8,317 nucleotides of DNA from CAYMRB01 sp964392615 (GTDB lineage Bacteria; Planctomycetota; UBA8108), in the NCBI GenBank assembly GCA_964392615.1, contig CAYMRB010000444.1, positions 1 to 8,317 on the forward strand, read 5' to 3'. Below, piece after piece: positions 1 through 6,298 of the stretch. Positions within the stretch are counted from its first letter, which is position 1. Each line of letters begins with the position of its first letter. The translations under genes and the position numbers were made by a program. The notes under the pieces are model-generated. The model was not told the DNA's origin, did not search any database, and saw only the letters and a list, made by a program, of their open reading frames with translations.

Positions 1-699
1 GACGCGTACCAGGCATACCTCGCCCTCCACGCGAAGCACCGCTCGTGGCCGATCGACCCCGAGCGCGCGGAGGTCCACTTCGGAATCGCGACGAACCTCG
101 CTCGCCTCGGCGCGAACGAAGCCGTGCTCGACGAGCTCGAACGCGCGGTGCGTCACGGCTTCTGGGACCGACGATTCCTCAGCGCGCATCCCGCGCTGCA
201 ACGCTTCGCGACGAACCGACGCTTCCGAAAGTGCGTCGACGATGCGCGCAACGGAGCAGCGCGCGTGGCGTTCGGCCTCAAGAGCGTCGACGGCAAGCTG
301 CTGGAGGCGAAGGACTACGCCGGCAAGCCGCTCCTCATCAACGTCTGGGGCACCTGGTGCCCGCCATGCCAGGAGGAGATCCCGGGCCTGGTCAAGGTCC
401 ACGGACTGTTCCGAGACAAGGGCCTGCAGATCATCGGCCTGAGCTGGGAGAGCGCCGACCCGAGCCCCGCGCTCGGCAAGCGCGTCAAGGAGTTCTGCGC
501 GGCGGAGGGCATCGAGTACCCGTGTGCGCTGATCCCGAAGTCGACAGCCATGGCGATCCCGGGCCTCCGGGGCTTCCCGACGACGATCTTCATCGATCGG
601 CGCGGCAGGGTGCGCAAGACGCTCAGCAGACGACTCGACGCAAGGCGCCTCGAGACGGAAGTCCGCCTGCTCCTCGGTCTCTCGAACAGGCGCCGCTGA
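1..699 (+). CDS. TPR-thioredoxin fusion protein, TlpA/ResA-like (5' end missing)
   Basis: The reading frame is open from base 1 with no stop, so the gene begins before the window; 232 residues are visible. Residues 1-65 are alpha-helical and look like the last tetratricopeptide repeats (ERAEVHFGIATNLARLGANEAVLDELERAV), ending in the phrase HPALQRFATNRRFRK that often closes such repeat regions. Residues 78-225 form a thioredoxin fold of the TlpA/ResA/AhpC-TSA type. They include the active site WGTWCPPC with redox cysteines at 120 and 123, and the cis-proline in GFPTT at about 193. Family members reduce or exchange disulfides, usually outside the cytoplasm; any signal peptide would lie in the missing part. 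The GTG at 124 is only an internal codon, because the same frame carries good TPR sequence upstream of it. The true N-terminal domain is unknown. The thioredoxin call is firm; substrate and pathway cannot be told. Confidence 0.9.
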   Translation, partial: DAYQAYLALHAKHRSWPIDPERAEVHFGIATNLARLGANEAVLDELERAVRHGFWDRRFLSAHPALQRFATNRRFRKCVDDARNGAARVAFGLKSVDGKLLEAKDYAGKPLLINVWGTWCPPCQEEIPGLVKVHGLFRDKGLQIIGLSWESADPSPALGKRVKEFCAAEGIEYPCALIPKSTAMAIPGLRGFPTTIFIDRRGRVRKTLSRRLDARRLETEVRLLLGLSNRRR

Positions 700-704
700 C
701 TTTG

Positions 705-718
705 GCGGGAATTCCCGC
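705..718. repeat. Perfect 14-bp palindrome GCGGGAATTCCCGC
   Basis: The bases read the same on both strands over 14 positions and start six bases after the TGA of the thioredoxin gene. As RNA it could fold a GCGGG/CCCGC stem with an AATT loop, but no T-run follows, so it is a poor classical terminator. It could instead be a binding site for a dimeric regulator controlling the gene at 780. A TATACG box at 741-746 lies 22 bases downstream, which would put the palindrome just upstream of a -35 position, but no convincing -35 box is visible. Confidence 0.4.
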
Positions 719-766
719 AACCGCTGCCGGCCCGAGCGTGTATACGGGGACGATGCCGAGTCCCTT

Positions 767-770
767 GGAG
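767..770 (+). promoter_or_regulatory. Ribosome binding site (GGAG) fixing the start at 780
   Basis: GGAG lies nine bases before the ATG at 780. It favours that ATG over the in-frame ATG at 753, which would add nine residues in front of an otherwise normal signal peptide and has only a GGGGA two bases away. Confidence 0.55.
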
Positions 771-779
771 AAGCACGCG

Positions 780-1715
780 ATGAGAGTCCCGACAATCGCC
801 CTCGCGCTGACGCTGGCCGCGGCGTTGCCCTGCCGCGCCGAGCCTCTCGCCGCGTCCCGCGTCGCGGCTGACGCGAAGTGGGTCGCCCACGTCGACTTCG
901 AGGCCGCGCGCGCCGCGATATTGGCGCAGGAGGTGTGGAAGCGCTGGCTCAACCGCGGTGTCGCTCGCGACGTCCTGCGACGGCTGGATCGCGCCGTCGG
1001 GACGGATCTGCTCGACGAGCTGCGCGGCGTCACGTTCTACGGCAGCTCGTTCGACGCTGCCGACGGGGTCGTGCTCGTGAGGGCAAAGGTCGACCGAGAG
1101 CGCATCCAGAGCCTCCTCGGCCGCAACGCGACGCATCGAGTCACGACGTTCGGACGCCATAGCCTCCACGCGTGGGTCCAGAAGATCGACGACCGCATGC
1201 AAGCCGCAGTGATCGGCTGCTTCGCCCGCGACGATCTGATGGTGCTCGGCCGCGACTCGCGCCGCGTCGAGCACGCGCTTCAAGTGCTCGACGGCACGTC
1301 GCCGTCGCTCGCGAGCGCGCCGTCTCCGCTCGCGTCGGAAGCGCCCCCCGGCACCGTGTTTCACGTCGCCGCGGCTCACGTCAGCGGATTCGCGTCGGCA
1401 GGCCTGCCGTTCGTGTCGCCGCTGCTCGGCCACAGCGAGCTCGTGCGCATCTCGGCAGGCGAGAGCGACGAGGATCTCGTCGTGCAGGTCGAACTCGCCG
1501 CGCGATCGGTCGAGGCCGCCGGCTACATCCGCGACGTGATCCTCGGGCTGCGGGCCATGGCCGCACTCGAGCGCTCGGACGACGAAGCCGTCCAAAGCGC
1601 GCTGCGCGCGCTGCGCGTGGCCGCGCGGGAGACAACCGTCTCGGTGACGTGGCGTGCGCCGGGTGAGGAGATCATGGATCTGATCGAGAGAGAGTGGACC
1701 GGTCGCGGCAAGTGA
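780..1715 (+). CDS. Secreted protein of unknown function, planctomycete-type, encoded upstream of an ECF sigma factor
   Basis: The product has 311 residues. Residues 1-20 are a signal peptide: MR, then a hydrophobic run, then PCRA before EP. Cys18 does not sit in a good lipobox (ALPC, with proline at -1), so cleavage by signal peptidase I after Ala20 is more likely than a lipoprotein. The mature part begins with a VAADAKWVAHVDFEAAR segment, continues with LDELRGVTFYGSSF at about 79-91 and DGVVLVRA at 95-102, and has HALQVLDGTSPSLA at about 165-178. From memory, this order of motifs is shared by a family of secreted planctomycete proteins with no assigned function. No catalytic motif is visible. 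The gene starts 80 bases after the thioredoxin gene, and its last codons overlap the start of the sigma factor gene, so the two are very likely co-transcribed and translationally coupled. A role in sensing or modulating an envelope signal is inferred from context only. Confidence 0.8.
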   Translation: MRVPTIALALTLAAALPCRAEPLAASRVAADAKWVAHVDFEAARAAILAQEVWKRWLNRGVARDVLRRLDRAVGTDLLDELRGVTFYGSSFDAADGVVLVRAKVDRERIQSLLGRNATHRVTTFGRHSLHAWVQKIDDRMQAAVIGCFARDDLMVLGRDSRRVEHALQVLDGTSPSLASAPSPLASEAPPGTVFHVAAAHVSGFASAGLPFVSPLLGHSELVRISAGESDEDLVVQVELAARSVEAAGYIRDVILGLRAMAALERSDDEAVQSALRALRVAARETTVSVTWRAPGEEIMDLIEREWTGRGK

Positions 1716-2317
1716 CGACGGATCGCGCCGACAGATGCGACGACAGCTCGCGCGACGACGCGAAACTGGTCGAGGACGCTCGATCGGGTTCCACGTCGAG
1801 CTTCGCCGAGCTCGTGCGGCGCTACCAGGTGCCCCTGATCGCTTTCCTTCGACGACACGTGAGCGACAGCGACGTCGAGGATCTCGCCCAGGACGCGTTC
1901 CTGCGCGCCTGGGAGTACCTCGACCATTTCGACGGCCGCTGCCGCTTCTCGACTTGGCTTTTCACGATCGCACGACGACTCGGCATCAATCTGAAGAGAA
2001 AGCGCCGCCCGGAGCTCAACTCCGATCAGGTCGAAGCGGCCCGGGGATCAGCGCCGAGCCCCGAGCAAGCGCTGGCGGACAAGGAGCGACGCGAGAACCT
2101 CTGGAGCGTCGCCGAACGCGTGTTGAACGACGAACAGAACATCGCCCTGTGGCTCCACTATGCGGAGGGCTGGCCTCTCGCCGAAATAGCCGCGGTGCTC
2201 GAGATCTCGGCACCGGCAGTCAAGGCGCAGCTCTTTCGCTCGCGTGGGAAGCTGCGAACCGCGCTCTCCACGGCTGGCTCTTCGAGCGATGGGCGAGACC
2301 GGAGGCTTCTCTCGTAG
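1712..2317 (+). CDS. ECF-type RNA polymerase sigma factor (sigma-70 family)
   Basis: The product has 201 residues and the two-domain build of extracytoplasmic-function sigma factors. Region 2 covers roughly residues 29-99 (FAELVRRYQVPLIAFLRR, then DLAQDAFLRAWEYL, then FSTWLFTIARRLGINLKRK for -10 recognition). Region 4 covers roughly 127-184 with the helix-turn-helix WPLAEIAAVLEISAPAVKAQLFRSR for -35 recognition. There is no region 1 or 3. I place the start at the GTG of 1712, which overlaps the upstream TGA as GTGA, a common coupled arrangement. An in-frame GTG at 1694 would add six residues. Neither start has a clear ribosome binding site; a purine run GAGAGAGA sits directly before 1694. The next gene begins four bases after the stop and encodes a membrane protein suited to be its anti-sigma factor. 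Targets are unknown. The family call is firm. Confidence 0.93.
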   Translation: MTTDRADRCDDSSRDDAKLVEDARSGSTSSFAELVRRYQVPLIAFLRRHVSDSDVEDLAQDAFLRAWEYLDHFDGRCRFSTWLFTIARRLGINLKRKRRPELNSDQVEAARGSAPSPEQALADKERRENLWSVAERVLNDEQNIALWLHYAEGWPLAEIAAVLEISAPAVKAQLFRSRGKLRTALSTAGSSSDGRDRRLLS

Positions 2318-2321
2318 AGAC

Positions 2322-2831
2322 ATGAACGATCGACACTCTGACGAATCGAACGACGCGCAAGACCTCGACGCGACGGATCGCGACCTCGTCGACCGATTGC
2401 GCGCCGATGCCGAGGCCGCACGCCCCGAGTTCTCCGCGGAGCTTCACGACAGGATCTGCGCGCGCCTCGATACGACCGAGCGATCGGACGTTCTCGATGC
2501 GCCACCGGATACGCGTGTCGCTCGTTGGTGGGCCCGAAGGGCGTGGTGGTCGATGGCGGCCCTCCTCACCATCGCGACGACGATCGTGATCGTCTGGTCG
2601 AATCGCGCTCCCGACGTCACGAAGTCGACATCGCTGACACCCGACCCGCTCGCGGGGCTCGAGACGCTGGCGAGCGCGTCCGGCGACGCCGTCACCGACA
2701 TCGGCGCCGCCGTCGCGTCGGTGCTCGCATTCGACCCCTGGGAGGATCTCGAGCACGACGCCCGCGTGGCGGCGGACCTGCTGCTAGACCAACTGCCGCT
2801 CGGATTGCTGGAGTCGCGCGACAGCCCCTGA
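2322..2831 (+). CDS. Single-span membrane protein, probable anti-sigma factor
   Basis: The product has 169 residues. The cytoplasmic N-terminal part (1-70) is rich in charged residues and helical (DLVDRLRADAEAARPEFSAE, then LHDRICARLD). A single hydrophobic helix follows at about 75-93 (WWSMAALLTIATTIVIVWS), preceded by the positive stretch RVARWWARR, so the N-terminus should stay inside. The remaining 75 residues would be outside; they are acidic and hydrophobic with no known motif. There is no HxxxCxxC zinc motif of the usual anti-sigma domain, so the call rests on topology and position four bases after the sigma gene rather than on a recognised domain. I chose the ATG at 2322 because upstream in-frame starts (2244, 2289) lie inside the sigma gene. 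GGAGG at 2301-2305 is 16 bases away, too far for a normal ribosome binding site, so translation may depend on coupling. Confidence 0.72.
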   Translation: MNDRHSDESNDAQDLDATDRDLVDRLRADAEAARPEFSAELHDRICARLDTTERSDVLDAPPDTRVARWWARRAWWSMAALLTIATTIVIVWSNRAPDVTKSTSLTPDPLAGLETLASASGDAVTDIGAAVASVLAFDPWEDLEHDARVAADLLLDQLPLGLLESRDSP

Positions 2832-2923
2832 TCGCAGCCAGCACTCCCCCGACCCGTTCCCTATGTCATCAAGCCGTTCCCGGACGGACCGGAAGCGGCA
2901 CGCTCTGAATCTCCCGTTTCACG
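2832..2923. other. Short intergenic gap with no gene
   Basis: This gap lies between the anti-sigma-like gene and the ribosome binding site of the next gene. I see no convincing -35/-10 pair and only weak short stems around the CCGTTCCCGGACGG stretch. It may hold a promoter for the downstream gene of a type not recognisable by eye, or the two genes may be one transcript. Confidence 0.4.
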
Positions 2924-2929
2924 AAGGAG
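2924..2929 (+). promoter_or_regulatory. Strong ribosome binding site AAGGAG
   Basis: A full AAGGAG lies six bases before the ATG at 2936. It rules out the in-frame TTG at 2930, which directly abuts the motif. It is the best Shine-Dalgarno sequence in the window and suggests high expression of the small secreted protein. Confidence 0.75.
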
Positions 2930-2935
2930 TTGACG

Positions 2936-3661
2936 ATGAAGAAGCTCGCTCTGTCGGTTCTCGCGTCCGCTGTGGTAGCCGCCGCGTTCGGTCCGACCGC
3001 CCTTCGCGCTGACGAAGGCGCGTTCAAGCCGCTCGCCGTCCTGGCGCTGGCCTCTCACGACGGTCGCGTCGAGGACAGCGCGGAGATCGGCAAGATCGCG
3101 GAACGGCTCGGCCTGCCGACGTGGCTCGACAGCCTGACGAAGCTCTACGCCGCGGGTGACGTCGCCGGGATCGATGCGTCGCGACCGTGGGGAGCCGTGA
3201 TCGGACTCGGCACGGACGGCCTGGGAGCATACGGATTCGTGCCGGTCAGCGATATCGACACGCTCAAGTGGGAGCTCGACTCGTACATCGCGAAGGTCGA
3301 GGAGGTCTCGTACGGCGTCTATCGAGTCGTGGCGACAGAGGGCGGCAAGGAGCTGTACGCGAAGGTCACCGACGATGGCTGGCTATTCGTCAGCCATCGC
3401 GCCGCCACCTTGCGCGACGCGGTCGGCGATCCGCGCACGATCGTCAGCGGACTCGCCAAGGCCTACGACGTCGCGGTGCGACTCGAGCTGCGCAACGTGC
3501 CCGCTGAGCACGGCCGCAAGATCGTCGCGCGGCTGAAAGAGATGGCTCGCGACAAGTTCAACGTCGACCGCGTCATGCCGCGAGACCGCCTGCGCGCTCT
3601 GCTGACGGCGGCGTTCCACCTCGACGAGGTCACGCTCGGCTGGGGCCGACACGCCGAGTAA
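2936..3661 (+). CDS. Small secreted protein of unknown function, single-domain planctomycete-type
   Basis: The product has 241 residues. A classical signal peptide (MKKLALSVLASAVVAAAF, ending TALRA) is likely cut after Ala25. The mature protein opens with FKPLAVLALAS and continues with IGKIAERLGLPTWLDSL at about 51-67, IDASRPWGAVIGLGTDGLGAYGF at about 79-101, then VPVSDIDTLK, GVYRVVATEGGKELYAK and DGWLFVS. It ends with FHLDEVTLGW and then GRHAE. By recollection, this motif order matches the N-terminal domain of secreted planctomycete proteins of unknown function that are usually two or more times longer. Here the gene stops directly after the LDEVTLGW motif with no second domain. There is no lipobox, catalytic motif or further membrane segment. 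It may be co-regulated with the sigma/anti-sigma pair 104 bases upstream. The function is unknown. Confidence 0.8.
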   Translation: MKKLALSVLASAVVAAAFGPTALRADEGAFKPLAVLALASHDGRVEDSAEIGKIAERLGLPTWLDSLTKLYAAGDVAGIDASRPWGAVIGLGTDGLGAYGFVPVSDIDTLKWELDSYIAKVEEVSYGVYRVVATEGGKELYAKVTDDGWLFVSHRAATLRDAVGDPRTIVSGLAKAYDVAVRLELRNVPAEHGRKIVARLKEMARDKFNVDRVMPRDRLRALLTAAFHLDEVTLGWGRHAE

Positions 3662-3669
3662 ACGAGCTT

Positions 3670-3702
3670 CCGGGCTCTTCTCGTCGCCGGAGAAGGGCCC
3701 GG
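3670..3702. terminator. Hairpin between convergent genes, probable transcription terminator
   Basis: CCGGGCTCTTCTC (3670-3682) pairs with GAGAAGGGCCCGG (3690-3702) over 13 base pairs, with one G-T wobble and a seven-base loop GTCGCCG. It lies eight bases after the stop of the + strand gene and 23 bases beyond the stop of the - strand phosphorylase. No T-run follows on either strand, so it is not a textbook intrinsic terminator. A stem this stable between two converging genes most likely ends or protects both transcripts. The wobble pair makes the + strand RNA slightly more stable than the - strand one. Confidence 0.65.
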
Positions 3703-3724
3703 CCGCTCGGATCGGTCAACAGCG

Positions 3725-6229
3725 TCAGACGTCGACCACGATCCCGAGCCCGAGCTCCTGAGGATGGACCTGCGACGGGTGTGCCGGGAAGATCCGCAGC
3801 GACTCGCCAGCCGGGGCCTCGATGCGCAACACCGTCCCGCCGGACTTGACGCGTCGCGCGCTGTGGATCTCCAGCAGATCGCCCGACGTATCGCAACACG
3901 CGATCGTGTCCGGCGAGATCGCGCCGAGGTACACCTCGACCTCGACGTCCGCCCCGCGCTTGCGTCGCGTGATGCCGCGCGCGTGGACCAAGGGCCACGA
4001 ACGCGCCACCTCGTCGCCCCAATCGGCGAGCTCGCGCGCGTCGGCGTAGCGTCCCTCTCGAACGACACGGCCGTTGCCGAGCGCCGGCGCGTACAGATTC
4101 TCGGCGTAGTCGAGCACCATGTGCCGTGTGCTGAAGCGGTAGACGAGCTTCGCCAGCGATGCCTTCAGCATGCTCACCCAGCGCTGCGAGATACCGCGAG
4201 CGTTGCGATCGTAGTAGGTCGGCAGGACTTGACGCTGCAGGACACGAAGGAGATCGGCGTGATCGTCGCGATCCTGCTGGTCGAGGTCGACGTAGTCCTT
4301 CGCCTTGCCGAAGGCCCAGCCGACATCCGGGGCGCATCCCTCGCACCACCAGCCGTCGAGGATGCTCAGATTGAGGCCGCAATTGACCGGCACCTTCTGC
4401 CCGCTCGTGCCGCTCGCTTCCTGCGGACGACGCGGATTGTTCAACCACACGTCGACGCCGCGCACCATGTGGCGGCAGACCTCGGTGTCGTAGTTCTCGA
4501 TCACGACGACCTTGCCCTTGAAGCCGGCGCGACGAGAGACCGCCTCGATGCCCTCGAGCAGCGCCCGGCCCTCGGGATCGGCCGGGTGCGGCTTGCCAGC
4601 GAAGATGATCTGAACCGGACGCTTCTTCGAGCTGAACAGCTGCCGCGCCTTCTTGAGGTCACGGAACAGGAGACTCGCCCGCTTGTACGTCGCAAAACGT
4701 CGCGCGAAACCGATCGTCAGCGCGTCCGGATCGAGCAGGTTCTCGGTCGCCCGTACGACACGCGCTTCGCTGTAGCCGTAGCGCCGTAGTCGCTGCGCGG
4801 TGCGCTCGCGGACGAACGCGATGAGCTCCTCCTTGAGCGCGCGTTTCGTCTTCCAGATCGCCGCGGCCGGAATCCTCCGCGCCTTCTTCCACGTGCCGGC
4901 GTCGCCCGACTGCTCCTGCCAGTCGTCGCCGAGATAGCGGCGGTAGAGACGATCGAGCTGCGGCGCGACCCATGTCGGCACGTGGATGCCGTTCGTCACC
5001 GACGTGATCGGCGACTCCTGCGCCGCGAAATCGGGCCAGAGCTTCGACCACATGTCTCGCGACACGTCGCCATGCAGCGCGCTGACACCGTTGCGGAAGC
5101 GCGACAGGCGAATCGCGAGCACGGTCAGACTGAGCTGCGGCCGGCCGTCGTCGTCCCAATCGAGCCCGAGTCGCAGGTAGTCCTCGACCGGGATCCCCGC
5201 GGCCTCGCAGTGCGATCGCAGGTAGCGCTCGGCGAGCACGATGTCGAATGTCTCGTTGCCGGCGGGCACGGGCGTGTGCGTCGTGAAGACCGTATCGGCG
5301 GAGATAGCCTCGAGCGCTTCGTCGGTCGTCAGCGACGTGCTCTCGGACAGCTCGCGCAGACGCTCGACGGTCAGGAACGCGACGTGCCCCTCGTTCAGGT
5401 GCCAGACGCCCGGCGCGATGCCGAGCGCGCGCAGCAGGCGAACGCCGCCGATTCCGAGGACGATCTCCTGCGTGATGCGCGTCTCGCGGTCGCCGTCGTA
5501 GAGGCGATGGCTGATGGCCCGGTCGGCCCGTGCGTTCTGCGGCACATCCGTGTCGAGCAGATAGAGCGCCCGGCGACCGACGTCGCAACGCCACGCGCAC
5601 ATCCAGACATCGCGCCCCGGCAGCTCGACCTTGACGCGGACTTTGCGGCCGCTGCGGTCGACGACGGGCTCGAGCGGCAGCTGGTCCGGGTCGTTGGGCA
5701 GGTACGACACGTCGTGCTCGCCCTTGGCGTCGATGCGCTGACGGAAGTAGCCGCGACGATAGAAGAACGTGACGCCGACGAGCGGGACGCCGGTATCGCT
5801 CGCGCTCTTGATGTGGTCGCCGGCGAGGATGCCGAGCCCGCCGGAGTAGATCGGCAGGGACTCGTGGAGGCCGAACTCCATCGAGAAGTACGCGACGGGA
5901 GCGTTCTTCGCTAGATCGAAAGGCGGTGTCGGCGCCTTCTTGTACGCGCGGAACGCGGCCTCGACCTCGCGCAGGCACGCCTTCAGCTCCGCGTCCGCCG
6001 CCATCTTCGCCCAAGGCCGGGCACCGAGCGCTGACAAGAGCGCCACCGGATTCGCCCGCAGCGTCGCGCGACGCTCGGGGGAAGCTCCCGCGGGCAGGAA
6101 ACCGACCACGCGGTCCCAGAGCTCGTTCGCCTCGGTGTTCCAGCTCCACCACAGATTGCGAGAGAGCTTCGTGAGCCGCGCTCGCAGCCTCTCGACCGCC
6201 GCCGCGGCCTTCCGGTCCTGCTGCGTCAT
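3725..6229 (-). CDS. glgP: Alpha-glucan phosphorylase (GT35 family, DUF3417-type N-terminus)
   Basis: The enzyme splits terminal alpha-1,4-linked glucose from glycogen or maltodextrin with phosphate, giving glucose-1-phosphate, in the cytoplasm. The product has 834 residues, normal for the bacterial TIGR02094-like branch. Residues 16-100 form the N-terminal domain typical of that branch (LTKLSRNLWWSWNTEANELW). The catalytic body follows: FSMEFGLHESLPIYSGGLGILAGDH at 115-139, WHLNEGHVAF at 276-285, TTHTPVPAGNETF at 316-328, FRNGVSALHGDVSR at 378-391, SVTNGIHVPTW at 410-420 and FARRFATYKR at 508-517. The pyridoxal-phosphate site is EASGTSGQKVPVNCGLNLS, with the cofactor lysine at 612, followed by DGWWCEG. 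The ATG at 6229 has AAGGA six bases upstream. No other glycogen gene (glgA, glgB, glgC) is nearby. Whether the preferred substrate is glycogen or short maltodextrin cannot be told from sequence. Confidence 0.96.
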   Translation of the reverse strand: MTQQDRKAAAAVERLRARLTKLSRNLWWSWNTEANELWDRVVGFLPAGASPERRATLRANPVALLSALGARPWAKMAADAELKACLREVEAAFRAYKKAPTPPFDLAKNAPVAYFSMEFGLHESLPIYSGGLGILAGDHIKSASDTGVPLVGVTFFYRRGYFRQRIDAKGEHDVSYLPNDPDQLPLEPVVDRSGRKVRVKVELPGRDVWMCAWRCDVGRRALYLLDTDVPQNARADRAISHRLYDGDRETRITQEIVLGIGGVRLLRALGIAPGVWHLNEGHVAFLTVERLRELSESTSLTTDEALEAISADTVFTTHTPVPAGNETFDIVLAERYLRSHCEAAGIPVEDYLRLGLDWDDDGRPQLSLTVLAIRLSRFRNGVSALHGDVSRDMWSKLWPDFAAQESPITSVTNGIHVPTWVAPQLDRLYRRYLGDDWQEQSGDAGTWKKARRIPAAAIWKTKRALKEELIAFVRERTAQRLRRYGYSEARVVRATENLLDPDALTIGFARRFATYKRASLLFRDLKKARQLFSSKKRPVQIIFAGKPHPADPEGRALLEGIEAVSRRAGFKGKVVVIENYDTEVCRHMVRGVDVWLNNPRRPQEASGTSGQKVPVNCGLNLSILDGWWCEGCAPDVGWAFGKAKDYVDLDQQDRDDHADLLRVLQRQVLPTYYDRNARGISQRWVSMLKASLAKLVYRFSTRHMVLDYAENLYAPALGNGRVVREGRYADARELADWGDEVARSWPLVHARGITRRKRGADVEVEVYLGAISPDTIACCDTSGDLLEIHSARRVKSGGTVLRIEAPAGESLRIFPAHPSQVHPQELGLGIVVDV

Positions 6230-6235
6230 GTTCTG

Positions 6236-6240
6236 TCCTT
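6236..6240 (-). promoter_or_regulatory. Ribosome binding site (AAGGA) of the phosphorylase gene
   Basis: AAGGA on the - strand lies six bases before the ATG at 6229, which supports that start codon. Confidence 0.65.
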
Positions 6241-6267
6241 CACTTCTCTTCCGTTACCGATCAGGAC

Positions 6268-6298
6268 AGATTAGGGGGCGGTACGGCGCGGAAATCAA
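6268..6298 (-). promoter_or_regulatory. Possible promoter of the phosphorylase gene
   Basis: On the - strand, TTGATT (6298-6293) and TAATCT (6273-6268) resemble -35 and -10 boxes, but the 19-base spacer is long. The TTGATT overlaps the stop codon of the upstream NlpC/P60 gene. The only gap between the two genes is 65 bases, so the phosphorylase could equally be read through from upstream. Confidence 0.2.

Noticed and set aside
741..746. TATACG as -10 box
   Set aside because: There is no acceptable -35 box at 16-18 bases upstream, so it is noted only in connection with the palindrome and not called a promoter.
45..752. Long open frame running into the secreted protein gene from upstream
   Set aside because: It lies in another frame over the thioredoxin gene, reads as arginine/proline-rich low-quality protein, and the signal peptide and GGAG site place the real start at 780.
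831..836. Lipoprotein signal (Cys18) in the secreted protein
   Set aside because: Proline at the -1 position of the putative lipobox is atypical, and a normal signal peptidase I site follows two residues later.
315..1595. 426-codon - strand open frame
   Set aside because: It crosses both the thioredoxin and secreted-protein genes on the opposite strand and contains no domain.
2930..2935. TTGACG as a -35 box or TTG start codon
   Set aside because: It directly follows AAGGAG and precedes the ATG at 2936; the spacing shows that it is the ribosome binding site spacer.
3764..5914. Several long + strand open frames (3764-4789, 4982-5914)
   Set aside because: All lie opposite the phosphorylase gene, whose motifs are intact over its full length; the products are Arg/Val/Asp-rich with no recognisable domain.
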